Source of the DNA: Prorocentrum cordatum
Lineage: Eukaryota > Sar > Dinophyceae > Prorocentrales > Prorocentraceae
Length of the DNA stretch: 64,000 nucleotides
NCBI GenBank assembly: GCA_963575745.1
Contig: CAUYUJ010014195.1
Span: 23,501 to 87,500, forward strand
Reading direction: 5' to 3'
Shown: piece after piece, positions 11,930 to 23,011 of the stretch
Numbering within the stretch: the stretch's first letter is position 1
Layout of the letters: every line of letters starts with the position of its first letter
Program-made: the position numbers and the translations under genes
Notes under the pieces: generated by a model
What the model saw: the letters and a program-made list of their open reading frames with translations, nothing else
The model's database searches: none
What the model was told of the DNA's origin: nothing

Positions 11930-12900
11930 CCCTCCCGGTGACGCCCTGTGACGCCAGGGTGACAAAAAGAGACGCGCTGCGCCGCGGCCGAAGCCGCCGG
12001 AGGGGATCCGCCGCGGCGAGGAGAAGACGTCCTCGGAGGGGCGGCGACGCAAACACAGCGCAAACAACGAGTCTCGACCGTTGATCCTCTGCAGGGGCCC
12101 GCGGCGCCGGGGCCCAGGCTTTATGATGTCGAGCATCTTCTCCGTCCCGTGCTCCGCCAGAGACCCCTTCGTCTCGAGGCCCCGCCAGGGGCTGTCCTCC
12201 CCGCGCCCCCGGCTGGCACGAGAGAGGCGGGGCCTGATGGATCACCAGCCTCGAACGCATCCCTATCCCTCAGATGGGCGAACAAAAAGCGATGACAATC
12301 TCAGGGATAGGCCCTCAAAAACGGAGGGAATCCTCATGATCGGCATCGAGGTGAGGTGATGTCAAACATAGGGATGGGGATCTGCTCCAGGCTGGTAACT
12401 GGAGAAACGAACCCTGGACGCCAGCCCCCATCCCACAGGACCAGCGTTCCGTCCCGAGCCGTTTTGAGGACCGTCCGGGGGCCCAGAGGGGGCCCCCAGA
12501 GGCCGACCGCGGAAACGCATTTTTTTTTGCCTGCGGCGAGGCGGAAGCGATCAGCACCAGCATTGGGAGAATCGGGGGCACCGATCAGCAAACTGTCCGG
12601 CGCGCGAGACAGAACGAGGAGACGAGGAGGAGAGGAAAGCGGTCACGCGGGGGGAGAAGCGGAAAAACTCCGCGGTGAGCGGGCAGGAGCGGCCAGCCAG
12701 GGCAGCGGGGCCGCGGCAGCAGCCGGGGCCAGGGCCAGGGCTCACCCGCGGGCGCTGCCAGGGCGCAGAAGCGGTGAAGAGCAAAACCAGTACTCGAACC
12801 CGAGGACTGCCATGAGCAAAATGCTGACCACCAAGTGCTGTCGATAATTGTTCGCTGAATCGTGCGATGCCGGTCGCACTCGTGCAACTGCAAGCACGAG
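11930..12900. other. GC-rich stretch without supported gene
   Basis: ORFs on both strands are R/G/A-rich and lack recognisable domains. A C-rich, possibly spliced segment near 12390-12450 is the only protein-like part. Nothing can be assigned. Confidence 0.4.
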
Positions 12901-12904
12901 GCCC

Positions 12905-13330
12905 GGCAGGAGTAGAGTAAAGTAGATTATGGCAGAGTTGATCGCGTCAGTCCGATAGTAGGAGTCGAATCGGTTGGGTCGGATAGACTCCGGGTAAGTA
13001 GGGGAGGCTCAGGTAGGGTAGGAGAAGTAAACTAAGAATAGGTTAGACTAGAATGGATCGAAATAGGGATCGGCAAAGTAGAGACCAGTACAGTTCAGTA
13101 GAGTAGGGTAGATGGTAGCGACGAGGCTGGCAAACGATAAAAAATGAGTAGGGTAGAACGGAGAGTACAGAGTAGAGGAGAAGCGAGTACTGTAGAGCAG
13201 CGCGCGGCACAATATGGTCAGAGTAGAGTAGGGTAGTGTTAAACAGGGTGGCATAAACCAGAGTAGAATTTAGCAGCGTCGATGGTAGCGTCGAGTAGGA
13301 GGAGACGAAATCCAGCAAGTGTCGCGGTGG
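12905..13330 (+). repeat. GTAGAGTAGGGTAG low-complexity tract
   Basis: Degenerate short words (AGTAGAG, GTAGGGTAG, GAGTAGG) repeat for 400 bases without fixed spacing. They occur just beyond the presumed 3' end of the LINE that follows on the minus strand, so they may be its degenerated 3' region or an independent microsatellite. Confidence 0.6.
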
Positions 13331-13772
13331 AGTTGGCGACGCGCAAGAGAACGATCAGATTTTGGACTCGTCCGTTGGATACCCGTGCCCTTACATGCTG
13401 ATCTCGTAATCGGTCGGACACGCCCCATAATCTTTCCCCGCGGTCCTCTGCTCGGCATTGGTAATATAGGTGTCGTCGGGTGGCTTGGCAATTGTGGTTC
13501 CTACTTGGCCGCTGATAAGACGTCGACGTCACGTGTCAGTGTACTCGGGCCTTGCTAGGTCGAATGGTGGATTAGGTTCATGACCGACGCAATAGGTGGG
13601 AGTTGCGCTGGTCGGTCGGGAAGAAGACAAGTACGTAGGTCGGCTTAGTCTTGTTGTCAGTAAGAGGTCGACGATGCACAACCAGAAAGTTGAGTGCAGT
13701 AGCTAGAGGTAGTGACGTGCAGCCTTTACCAAGACTGTCTTTTATGGACATCTTGCTTGCGTGCTGGTGCAG

Positions 13773-14276
13773 TCACTGCGCCCGCTCATAGACCTTTGTC
13801 TCTATCGCCTTTAATGTCAGCTCTGTGCTTTCTGCTGGAAATGCTGACTGGGTGTCGGACGGCAGCGGCGGCGCGCATTCCATGCAATAGTTCTTGCATC
13901 TCGCAACCCTGTATCTGAGGTGAATAAGTAAACTGCCGCGCTGCAAATACTGTTTTGTAGCATTTGCATGCGCTGCCTTCGACTGCGCGTGCCGTGCCAT
14001 CGGGTGGTGGGTGTTTCTTGGTTCGGCGTGGTTTCCGGCTCCCGGTTGCGTTGGAGATGTGTCAGCATTCGTCCCACATGTAGACAGCGTCCTGAACTGG
14101 TGGAGCTGGTGCGCTGTCGTCGTTGTCGAAGTAGAGCTGTCACAGATGCTGCTGCCATACACCTGTGCACTGCTTGTCAATGCGTGTGCTGTCCGATCGG
14201 CGCCGCGCGCACTGCTCGGGCGCGTCGCGCGCGCTTCAGCCAACGCGCGGCACTCCACTGCCTTCGCGGGTCGCAA
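13773..14276 (-). pseudogene. LINE C-terminal His/Cys tail, decayed
   Basis: The frame includes MARHAQSKAAHANATKQYLQ and then HLRYRVARC, resembling the end of dinoflagellate LINE polyproteins, where a paired Cys/His zinc-finger-like tail ends with an H...C pattern. Upstream Cys pairs expected for such a tail are missing from this frame, lost by mutation or frameshift. Assignment rests on position and these short matches. Confidence 0.45.
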
Positions 14277-14592
14277 GCGTCAGTGGTTCGTCTCGTCTGC
14301 CAGAGAAGATCGTCAACGCTCATGCTGGTCCACGTAATACTGGTAGCCCTGTCTTGAACAGTACCAACTAGAGAGTGTCGCTCGTGCGCGAGGTCGATGA
14401 ACCGCAAGAGTGCGCGCGTGCGTTGCTGGGCAATCTCGCTCTGTATTTGCGTCGTCTCGGGCGCACCTTTGTCTCGTGGCCCGCGCGCTGCGCCGCCGTG
14501 CAGTTGCTGGTCAGATGCATGGGCGCCACTCGCATGAAGAAGGCGCGTCTTCCATCGCTGCGGTAAGAGAGGTTCCTTGCCGCGTGAAGAAC

Positions 14593-14850
14593 TTATGAGG
14601 TTGATCTGCTGAGTGGGTCTCGTGTCTCCACTCTGTAAAACAAGTTGCAGTTTGCGAATGCATCGGCAAGTTGAGCTCTGACGTCCTTTCGTGAGTGGTG
14701 GTCATTGAAGCGCGTGACCTTGAGCGGCGCCAGTGCTGCCATTTGCTGGGTCACTTGGTGCGCTGATCGCAACGCTGCGGCGCCAGTGGCGTTGGCGTGG
14801 GCGCCGAGGCGATCGCGCGCGTGCGCGATGGTGAAATGTGCCAGCCCCAA
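14593..14850 (-). pseudogene. LINE RT thumb/connection fragment
   Basis: The peptide includes RDRLGAHANATGAAALRSAH and VRAQLADAFANCNLFYRVET. This fits the well-conserved post-catalytic pattern of these LINEs (Y-L-G followed by about 45 residues, then VR..L...L..RLFY..ET). Just upstream, other frames retain LPLPQLGL, also typical before the LGA motif. It is interrupted by frameshifts on both sides. Confidence 0.65.
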
Positions 14851-15047
14851 TTGGGGCAGCGGATGGTCGGCTCGGCATCTACAGAGCGCCCTTGCCCTGC
14901 TCTGTCGACGCCTTTTCCCGCCAGGCGCGGCGCGCGCGCAGATTAGGGCGGCTCGCAGTTGAGCTCGACGCGGTAGCCGGCGGGCAACGCGCGCGGAATA
15001 GCAGCAACTTCGCTCATGGAGTGTTCGATCACGTCGTCATCGCTGCA

Positions 15048-15233
15048 TTATGTTAGCATGTGCGCGTCGCCGACGAAGGCGAGGTTGGCGGCGCGGTCGT
15101 CGTTTGATGCGGCTGCGCGTCGATGTTGCCAACGCAGCCGTCGCGCCAGCGACGGCGCCTGCACCGCGCGCGGTTGCCCAATCGCGCGCGGCGCTCGGTC
15201 ACTGAGCGGCCTTCCGAAAGAAAGCCTGCGCAT
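15048..15233 (-). pseudogene. LINE RT catalytic block with mutated active site
   Basis: The frame ends NLAFVGDAHMLT. The FVGD at 15066-15077 sits where RT motif C ([FY]-x-D-D) is expected, so the first catalytic aspartate appears replaced by glycine. A stop codon follows at once (15048-15050). This copy could not encode an active reverse transcriptase. Confidence 0.6.
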
Positions 15234-15246
15234 GGTGTCTGCGCGA

Positions 15247-16020
15247 CTAAGGACTGGTCGAGCGCCTTGTATCGGGTGCGATGAAAGATCGGAGCGTTAA
15301 AACGCGAAGTGTGCTTCCCTCTGGGATTCGATGTGTTGGGCTGCCAAGCGTAGGTCGCCGCTGCGCGTGATCAGCATTCCGCGCCAGGTCGATATGCCGC
15401 TGCGAAGTGGGACCAGTGCTTACGGGGCGTCTTGGTGGACAAATCATGGTGAGTCGCGGGGTAGGTTGCGTCTGCTCCAAATGCGGCCCCGCGAGCAACT
15501 GCATGACATGTTGCCGTTCGGTCGATGCCATAGCGAATGATAATGCACTTGCCCCTGCTGGCGTAGTCGGCGGATGGTGAAACCGCATGTGCTGCAAGTG
15601 CCGTTGATGTGCTGGATATGCCTCCACGCTGCGTTGGGCGCAATGCTTTGGATGGGTGAATGCAGGTTTGGTATTTCTGGAGCTATTTGGGTGGATCAAG
15701 AATTGGTGGCCTTGCACGTTGCCCCTTGACCCGTGCAAGGGCGTAGCTGCTCCGTGCTCCCATCGCAAGTGCCCTTGCTGCGCGAGCGAGGTCCCACTTG
15801 GAAACGGATGTACGCGCCTCGCTGTGCAGCGAGGGGCTGCCTCAAATAGGTCGGTTGCAACGCGGTCAAGTCCTGGCTGCTTCCTGCGAGCGACGTTCTT
15901 GATGAGCGTCGTTGCACGTGGAGTTGCGACGACGCGGTCGAGTGTAGCTGGCGTGATTGGCGCCGGTAACGCCAGATTGTAAAGCTTTTGAACGCCACCG
16001 CTGTCTGCGACAATCGCCAC
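15247..16020 (-). pseudogene. LINE reverse-transcriptase N-terminal region
   Basis: A 257-codon frame contains LIKNVARRKQPGLDRVATDL and then FEAAPRCTARRVHP. This matches the start of LINE RT domains (K..KA.GLD.....LF.AAP......HP). It continues with LRWEHGAATPLHGSRGN and GHQFLIHPN, the position of RT motif 2 (W..G....L.KG.G). Later residues run out of frame. Confidence 0.65.
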
Positions 16021-16363
16021 CTCCTGTCGTGCATGGCGTCTGGCAAGTTCGTCCCGTTGTTAGCGCTTGCTGTTCATAAAGGCTTTGCCGCTGTCGTCTG
16101 TGAAAGATGGCATGGGCCGCGCAATGGTTGCATGTATGCGGTTGCTCCATCACGTCGTATTGGGCGCGCCAGTGGTGCTCGCTTTGCGCAAGTAACTGCG
16201 CGCAGCCTGTTCGGCGTTCTGCGCCGCGTCGCGCAGCTGATGGGCGCGAGGGCCGGCTGGCCTGCCTGCGAAATTGCCATCGATATCCCGGCGCAGCAAA
16301 GCTCGTAGTGGGGCGTCGCTCTGGTCGCAATGCTGCGATTGCATGCCGATGTAGTCTCACCAA

Positions 16364-17418
16364 CTACGTCGTGTCTGTAGCAATGTATTCCTGGCCTGAA
16401 GCGAAGCCGCTAGCGGGGGAACATTCCGCGGCTGCGCGGTTTTCCGCTATGCTGATCTGTCGGCGATGATCGTGCATGGGCGTGTCCAACGTGGGCAGCG
16501 ATTGGTTGCCTAGTACGCCTGCGAATCGGCGACGGCGCGCGGGTCCCTGCATCTTCACGAAGTCGCAAGGTGGAGGCGGTCTTCGTCGCGCCTGCAAGCG
16601 CTCGCGCTCGACGGGGAGGCACGCAGGGCATTGGCTTTCGTTGTTTGCACCTGAACCGCGGTCGCAGCTGACGTGTAGGCCAATGGCAAATTGTACTCAG
16701 TCGCTGCTTATCGCTATGTAGTCGCCTGCGCCTGGCGGAATTGCCATCGTTCTTTGCGTTGCGCAGGTCTGCGAAGGCTCTTGGCGTAGCACTGCAATTG
16801 CGCGCGCGACGTTGCGCGCTCTGTCGCGAGTCTCACCTCGGCCGCAGCGTCGCCGTCGCCAAGTCGCTGGCGCGGCGGCGACGTGCCAGCCCCGATGTTC
16901 GGCAAAGTGGTCGCGCTGCCGCGTGCGCTGACTATCGCGTTGGCGGGCGGCCGTTTGCTTGCCAGGCCGCGCGGCGCTAACCGACGCGGCGCTGCGCGGC
17001 GCGCGTCGCGATGCACGCGCGGCGCGTGGGCCGCGCGCATTGTCTTCGAAGTAAGCGAGGCTGTGAGCTTGAGGATGATAAGACGGCGCGGGGCGCGCAT
17101 GGCCCGCAGCGCTTGCACTTGAAATGCAATTTTCACGTTGGGGTGGCTGCGCATGGTCGCGCAGTGCCGAGTCGCACGCTGCGTCCCAATTTGGGTGGGT
17201 GGCGCGAAGAGTGAATTGCCTGCGTGCGTCTGATGTAGTATTGCGTGTTCCGTTTGCGCGTCGACTGCGATCGCCGCGAAAGGAACCGTAGTCGCGCCAG
17301 TGTCGTCCGAGGGTCGTTCGAATGGATGAGGCGTTGCTAATTCCTTGTTGGCCGTCGCGGTGGTAGTGAGTGGTATGTGCTCAATTAAGATTGATGTTTT
17401 TTTCGTGAGACCCGTCAT
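16364..17418 (-). pseudogene. LINE upstream region, expected endonuclease, unreadable
   Basis: Minus frames at 16714-17418 and 16410-16631 are open but Ala/Arg/Thr-rich, with no endonuclease motif visible. Position between the ORF1-like and RT regions implies decayed LINE sequence. GC-rich CGCG motifs are frequent. Confidence 0.35.
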
Positions 17419-17745
17419 TTCGCATCATGGGGCGGGCGCAGCAGTCTGTCGTCGGGTCCTTCCAGTGGGCGGTTTGTCTTACAATGGGGGCGGTCTGCTT
17501 GTAGCGTTGTTACATGACTCTGTGTGTGGGAATTTGCTGTCTGCGGTGCCAAGTGTATTTGACACGGTGTACACGGATGCGTGTTTGTCATGCTCCTGTT
17601 TCTGCTAATCGGTGCCCGTATGTCCGTGCATTTGGTGGATTATGATAATATGTGCTCTCTTGGGTTTCTGGAATGAAGGTTTGTGCTATCATGGCAATTG
17701 AGTCGCCGCTGCGTGCGAATGGTGTCAGGATGCGCATAGCACTGG

Positions 17746-18261
17746 CTAGGTCAGGATGAATATGCCCACGTAGGTGTGGAGGCTACTGGGCGTATCAAGT
17801 TGTGGCCCAACTGATGGCTGCAGCCTCTGCTTCGGTGCTGCCTGAGCTCGCACTCCATATCGTCGTAGATGCTGTGCGTAATGCTGAGGGTAGATCGGGA
17901 TTGAGGAAAACGTCGTAGGGTGAGTGAGGATTGAGCAACACGTCGGTCGTTGCTGGCTGTAGAGGTGGAATACCGTTGTGGCAGCCTGGAGAAGAGTGGT
18001 TCTGGTACGGTGGAGATGCAATCGTAGACGTCGGTTGGAATGCTGCATCTTGGTGCACAGGTAATGTGGCAAAATCTGCTGAACGTGGTGAGTGTGATTG
18101 CGACACGGGTGGGGAGTGGGAGCCGAGTCGCTTGCTCTACCTTGCTTTAGGTTTGCTTGTGGAACATGTCTGCAAGAACTGACGTGTTGGGCCTGGTCGT
18201 GTAGAATTGTAGACTTGGGAGCCACGTCAGCTGTCGCTGAGGTGGACGGCACCACCAGCAC
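17746..18261 (-). pseudogene. LINE ORF1-like Pro/Ser/His-rich region
   Basis: Two overlapping frames (17746-18261, 17795-18106) give Pro/Ser/Thr/His-rich peptides such as PPYQNHSSPGCHNGIPPLQP. The composition is protein-like and differs from the Ala/Arg noise nearby. By position it would be the N-terminal part of the LINE or its ORF1. No domain is recognised. 17420-17745 shows nothing assignable. Confidence 0.35.
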
Positions 18262-18483
18262 GCATGTACCTAAATGTGTCGCCGCACTGGGCTGAGTTGC
18301 CTGCTAGCGGATTGGTCCTAAAGGCTCGGCGTCTCGCATTGGACCTGCCGTTGCACTTGTGGCCTCGACCGCTGCCGGTGCATGTTGTGACGACCGCGGG
18401 AGCTCGACCTAGCAGAGACCTTACGCTGTAGTGCTAGGGTTTGTCTCAGCAAATTGCTGTAGTGCTTCGTATCGGTCAGCTGT

Positions 18484-18925
18484 CTATCCTATCGTTGTTG
18501 TGGTGTGTTGAAGTAGTGTGGTGTATCGCCCGTTAGTAGCCGGTGCGTCCATGAAGAAATTGCGTTGGAACGTGATGTGGCCATTGCGAGGAGGATGGTC
18601 CACCCGAGTATACTTCCGTTGGTGTGAGTGGTGTATCGACTGATGACTCGATTCGAAGAGGCGGTTCGCAGCGATGCTGCTGTTGCTGTGCTGATGACGA
18701 CGTCTGCAGGTCGATGGTTCTGTCGTTGGGTCCTCTACGTCGGCGATGTCGGCGATGTCGTCGCCCTTGATGTGCTCGACCGAATATTGTATACGTTGGA
18801 CTTCGTCATGCACTTGAGTTTCCTGTAATTTTTTTCGGCAATGAAGTGTGTGGTCGCGCTGTTCTTCTTGTATGCGATAGCGTCCACAATGCCGTGATCA
18901 AATCTAGGTACTGGTTGGTCCATTG
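18484..18925 (-). pseudogene. LINE 5' ORF region, acidic coiled-coil-like
   Basis: The frame starting at 18813 begins MHDEVQRIQYSVEHIKGDDI and continues acidic (ADIADVEDPTTEPS). An adjacent frame extends it upstream to 18923. It looks like the start of the element's first ORF, but could be unrelated. Confidence 0.3.
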
Positions 18926-19317
18926 GCGGGTGTCCTTGTTCTGCCCCTCCTTCATCCCCCAGCTCATCATCCGCATTCCCTTCTCACAACGTCCACCCTC
19001 ATGAACCCCCCTTCCAAGATCGCCTTCCTGCTCAACTGCAGCATCACATGTGTGATTCCTCCTTGCCCGCCCAAAACCCCAACCATCCCTGACGCACCTG
19101 CTGCCCAACATGCTGCAAAATCCTGATCCTGCTGCATGCTGACCTTCCCCCTCGTACGAAGTACTCATCTTCGATAACATCCTCCTCCTGATCTCTTCCC
19201 TCCTCACGCGTCTTCCTTCATTCCCATCTCCACGTCCCCGCTCCACCTCCGTTATTCTTCTCCCCGTCTCCACGTCCCCTTCTCCTCTTCTCCCCTCCTG
19301 GGTCCCCCTCCCCCTAC

Positions 19318-19455
19318 TCCGCGCCCATCCCCATCCTTGTTTTGAATCAGGGCGGTCATTGCCCAATTCATCTGCTTCAGGGTAGTCCTGACCTTGCGCA
19401 GGTTCTTCTGCACGGCTTTGGGGTTCTCGGCGCCCGAGGGTAAACAGGAGTAATG
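19318..19455 (-). CDS. Exon 3 of an unidentified three-exon gene fragment
   Basis: The acceptor is TTCTTCCTACCCCGTCAG and the donor is GTAGGGG. The 138-base exon (46 codons, phase 0) includes SGAENPKAVQKNLRKVRTTL and KQMNWAMTALIQNKDGDGRG, a clearly protein-like basic/amphipathic segment. It follows a 57-bp intron (19456-19512). The phase agrees with exons at 19513-19699 and 20041-20084. The family is not recognised. A second frame is also open, so the reading frame is not beyond doubt. Confidence 0.45.
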
Positions 19456-19512
19456 CTGACGGGGTAGGAAGAAAGAGGATAAACACCATAACATTAGCAA
19501 GAGAAGCTTGAC

Positions 19513-19699
19513 TGGCCGCGGCTGTCCATGTGTCTGCGTGCCACGATGGTGTGGAACGGTTTCAAAGAAATGATATAGAAACAGGTGACCGTCCGCCATG
19601 AGCACAGACAAGGGAACGCTTTCAATGCGAGGGTAAGCAGGATAACGAGCCAAGGCATGACGACGGCAATAGGAACGCCTACGAGGAGCATGCACTCTA
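19513..19699 (-). CDS. Exon 2 of an unidentified three-exon gene fragment
   Basis: The acceptor CGTTTTGATTCTCAG is preceded by a long pyrimidine-rich intron (19700-20040), and the donor is GTCAAG. The 187 bases are one base plus 62 codons, so they join both neighbouring exons in phase. In that frame the peptide contains IESVPLSVLMADGHLFLYHF. An alternative frame is strongly hydrophobic (VGVPIAVVMPWLVILLTLAL), resembling a membrane segment, and would imply different splicing. Confidence 0.4.
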
Positions 19700-20040
19700 C
19701 TGAGAATCAAAACGAGTGGAGGAAAAACAGAAATGGTTTTGTACGTGAGAGCGAGGAAGAGAGGGCGGAAGAGAGCGATGAGAAGGAGGAGGGAGGGAGC
19801 GAGGGATGAGTGATGTCGCGTGGAATGGTGGAGGCATGATGGAGGACGGAGGGAAGGATAATGAGGTGGCAGAGAGGAGATCAGGGATGAACGGGTGTGG
19901 GATACTCGTTTTCCTTCCGCTCATCCGCCACCCCAACTTGGACCCCCAAGCCTCGCACGTCGCACCCCGTGATGCGCGGTTGTCTTCGTGCCCTCAAGCC
20001 GCCCCCTAGACAGTGCCGGCCCGGCGGCCCCACCCCCTAC

Positions 20041-20084
20041 CGCGACGCGCGAAGCGTGGTCACCTTCGCGCCCCCGCGGGTGAC
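20041..20084 (-). CDS. Exon 1 (44 bases) of an unidentified gene fragment
   Basis: The acceptor is CATCTTGATTGCAG and the donor is GTAGGGG. Fourteen codons read VTRGGAKVTTLRAS, with two bases left over that join the one-base lead of the next exon. It is tiny but phase-consistent. 20100-20310, upstream, is low-copy DNA open on both strands in which I could not settle a further exon. Confidence 0.35.
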
Positions 20085-20310
20085 CTGCAATCAAGATGCA
20101 TCGTAAGTATGCAAGGTAAGGATGAGGATGCAAGGCCCTCAACATTGACTCAGGATGGGTCGAAGATGCAGGTACGCAAGTGCAGCCTTGATGAAGCAGC
20201 GCATCCCATGGATTCTGACTGTATAGTCGACCTCCTCTCTGTTGCCGTGGTGGATTTTCAACCGTTTACCTTGCGTGGGCAGACCACGACAAGCCCTGCC
20301 ACTAAAACAA

Positions 20311-20475
20311 GGCTAGGATCGGGATAAATCGCTCCAGAGCGTTCCGGAACGCTCTCAGAGCGTTCCGGAACGCTCTGGAGCGGCCGCGGCGCCCAATACA
20401 TCCTCCAGACCCGCCGATTCTCAGAGATTTCGAGTTATCCCGATCCGATTTTGTCCCGATCTTCGCGTCGTTTTA
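20311..20475 (+). mobile_element. 165-bp palindromic GGATCGGGATAA element, copy 1
   Basis: Outer arms GGATCGGGATAA (20316-20327) and TTATCCCGATCC (20435-20446) are exact inverted repeats. Inside, 20330-20382 is a perfect 26+1+26 palindrome containing AGAGCGTTCCGGAACGCTCT on each arm. The whole block recurs with one substitution at 23516-23680. It has no coding capacity and fits a recently active foldback/MITE, or a small hairpin RNA gene. Confidence 0.85.
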
Positions 20476-20479
20476 GCCA

Positions 20480-21630
20480 CGGTGACCCGTTTCCCCGTAC
20501 TGCGGCCAGTGGAGCTGGGCGCTGCGCGGAGCGCCTGCGCCCCGCAGCGGCTCTGGAGCAGCAGCTCGTTGTCCTCCTCCTCCTCCTCCTCCTCCTCCTC
20601 CTCCTCCTCCTCCTAGTCGTGATCTTGAGCAGGTCATGCTGCTGGTTTGGATCTGGCTGGCCCGCCGGGGCGATGAACTGGACGACGTGCGTGACAACAG
20701 CCTGGGGAGCCCGGTCGACGCGCAGTTCCGCGCCAGGCTCCGCGCGCTGGAGACGGATGCCATAGAGGGGCGCTGCGGACAAACAGTTCGAGGTGTGACC
20801 TGGCTTTGCGCAGCGAGCAGACCGCGCGGCGCGCCGACGTGCGGGCGCGCGTGGGCGATGCGTCGCGGCGGCCGCGCATAGCGTCCCAAGGCCCTGGCTG
20901 GGTCGCATGCCTGCGCTGCGGGGGCGAAGTCGCCGGCCGTGCGCCGGCTGGGCTCCGGCACGGCCTCCCCGCGCAACAGGCCTCCGGCTTCCTCGTGCTG
21001 CTGGCAGCCACGCGCGCCGGAGGCACGCAGGCAGACGGAAAGGCGGCGCTGCGCTTGCGGCTCGCCGCGGGCCCAAGGGGCCGCCGGAAGCTCCAGATTA
21101 ATTCGGCGCCCGTCGCGAGCGCGGATGTCTGCCGTGCGCCCGCCGGGGTCCTCATTATTTTTTCTCCGCCTCTCCCCATCCCCCGTCTCGCATCAGGGCT
21201 GCCGCCGAATCGCGGTGCGTCCTCCTTCGGGCTCCTGTGCAACGCCTGTCGCACAGTGTCCCTCCAGCCGTGCTGCTGGCGTAAAGGGTCTGCTCTTCCA
21301 ACCCACACATGTTTCCCTTCGGAAAAGGGGTGCATCCACCCTCCTTCCGCTCCCGGGGGTCTGGAACAAGGGGGGGCGGATGTGTCAGAGGGCCCGTTCA
21401 GGCCCATGGTGGCCTCAGATACAGTGCGGGCGCGGCCGCAAGAACCCCTCGCAAGAAACCCAACCCTGAGAACCCGTGCGCGAGGTGCACCTGAGGGGAA
21501 ACCCGGAGCACCCTGAACGCAGCAACTCCTTCAACGGCTGCGGGAAGTCACCGCGCAGCGCGAGGAGCGAAGAAACCCAGGAAACCCTGACGAAAAGCAT
21601 ATGGCTTCTAGGTTTCTTGATGCGCGCCCC
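20480..21630. other. GC-rich stretch with TCC run, no supported gene
   Basis: A TCC microsatellite lies at 20571-20614. Minus and plus ORFs to 257 codons are A/R/G/P-rich without motifs. The stretch is immediately downstream of the palindromic element, as is the TCC-bearing stretch after the second copy at 23.7 kb. Confidence 0.45.
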
Positions 21631-21639
21631 CACTGTACC

Positions 21640-22130
21640 CCAAGATAGTTTTCAATACAGCTGAAGATGGCCAAACTTGGAACAACATGGCGATCAACAT
21701 TAACTGCTTCGGTGAACCTGCAGGCGACAAGGCGACTACCCGCCATATTGTACCACTGCGCGTTCCTGCACTTCCCTGGCCAATGCAACTCGCCTGTGAC
21801 TCGTTACTAGATGCGTTGCTGCGGATACCTGCAGAAGCGTCAATCAGTATGATCAGATCTCAAAGGACTGAGTGCTGAGGGAACCTCTAGTTATTGTGGT
21901 GGAGTCGGCTAGCCCCATCATGTGGGACGCTGGCACGTCTCCTGGGCACTGGGGCTTCCACCACATGCTTGCCAACTTACCCCGATATGTGCTGCCTCCG
22001 TGTCGGCGGCAACTCATCTCTAAGATCAGGCGGTTCGGGCTTCTGAAACCACCTGCTCATGGAATAAGTGTTGATGCTATATCACGTGGCAATCTCGTAT
22101 GTTCGGCGGCGAGTATCAGCCGCGCATATC
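21640..22130 (+). other. Unassigned, possibly coding relic
   Basis: Non-repetitive DNA in which plus frames give ordinary peptides, for example NINCFGEPAGDKATTRHIVP and then HWGFHHMLANLPRYVLPPCR in another frame after a TGA near 21876. Stops and frame changes argue for a relic or for unrecognised splicing. No family is recognised. Confidence 0.2.
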
Positions 22131-22192
22131 CTCCTCATTCCTCCTCGTCCTCCTCATCCTCCTCCTCATCGTCCTTCTCCTCCTCCTCCTCC
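22131..22192 (+). repeat. TCC/TCCTCA microsatellite
   Basis: Imperfect TCC triplets. The plus-strand open frame entering from upstream becomes poly-serine here. Confidence 0.85.
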
Positions 22193-22619
22193 TCTATCAC
22201 CCCCCTCTCTGTCATATTGTTTGGCATCGAGCCCTCGGCATGTTTGGGGCATGCTGTTTGTACACCTCGCCCCCTATCGACACATGCATGCGTGTACAAA
22301 CGTCTCCCCCCGCCGCGCAATCCCTGCTTCATCGCGTGTTTTCTCCAGCTCTTTCCAAAGCCAGAGGACGGCCCCCATAGGTCAAGACGGCTGCAAGGTG
22401 CCCAACTGCAAAAACAAGATGACCCGAAGGTCTCCCAATGCCCAAGGCTACGCTCAAGAAGTCAAGCCTCAGGACTCCCTGAACAGGTGTCCACACAGTG
22501 GCAACATGGTCAACATGAACTTCGACACGGCATACAAGATGCCCTGGCAGGCGGAACACTCGAAGCTCCAGTGCTGTCTCGGGAAGGGTTCATAGAGCCC
22601 CCTAAGCCAGCCCCAGCGT

Positions 22620-22965
22620 GGGCCCGAGTTGGGTCCTGAAGCGGGCCAACAACTGCTCCAAAGGAGCCCCAAGACTGCCCAGGAGTGCCCCACGAGAGCT
22701 CCAGGAGATCTCCTAAAGCACTCCAAGTGCTGTCCCTACGGCGACAACGAGATTCCACCAATCCCCTGGAAGAAGCTCGGTATAACAAGTTCTCCTATGG
22801 CGGACTCAAGACGTCGCACAGCGCCACGAGATAAGTACCCGCAAGAACCATCCCCGAGATCCCCGAGAGGGACCCAAGGAGGCCCCACAGAGGAGCCACA
22901 AGAGCAACGCGAGAACAGCGCAACTGAGCGGCTACACTGAGGGTAAGCGTCGTAGCCTCACTGCC
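22620..22965 (+). repeat. CCAAGA/CCCAGGAG-type minisatellite
   Basis: Runs of GCCCCAAGACTGCCCAGGAG-like words, related to the dispersed CCAAGAGG minisatellite found at 33.1-34.1, 36.3, 42.2-42.8, 45.0, 46.0-46.6, 47.1 and 52.1 kb. The conserved ends of the composite element are absent here. 22200-22619 shows no supported gene. Confidence 0.7.
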
Positions 22966-23011
22966 CGAACGGCCCCAAGATGATTTGACCGACCCTGCCT
23001 GGAAGAGCTCG

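Larger units (their letters stand above)
13770..18925 (-). mobile_element. Degenerate non-LTR retrotransposon (LINE)
   Basis: Reading the minus strand from high to low coordinates gives, in order: a proline/acid-rich ORF1-like region (about 18.9-17.7 kb), a heavily decayed stretch where endonuclease would lie (17.4-16.4 kb), the N-terminal reverse-transcriptase region (16.0-15.25 kb), the catalytic RT block (15.2-15.05 kb), the thumb/connection region with an RLGAHANATGAAALRSAHQ-like segment (14.85-14.6 kb) and a C-terminal His/Cys tail (about 14.0-13.86 kb). The order matches site-unspecific LINEs of dinoflagellates. Many frameshifts and stops show it is dead. The plus-strand ORFs here are shadows. 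Confidence 0.75.

Noticed and set aside
10782-12260. 492-codon minus-strand ORF
   Set aside because: GC-rich DNA lacks stops; the translation is R/A/G/P-rich and crosses a GGA microsatellite and an inverted-repeat element. No domain visible.
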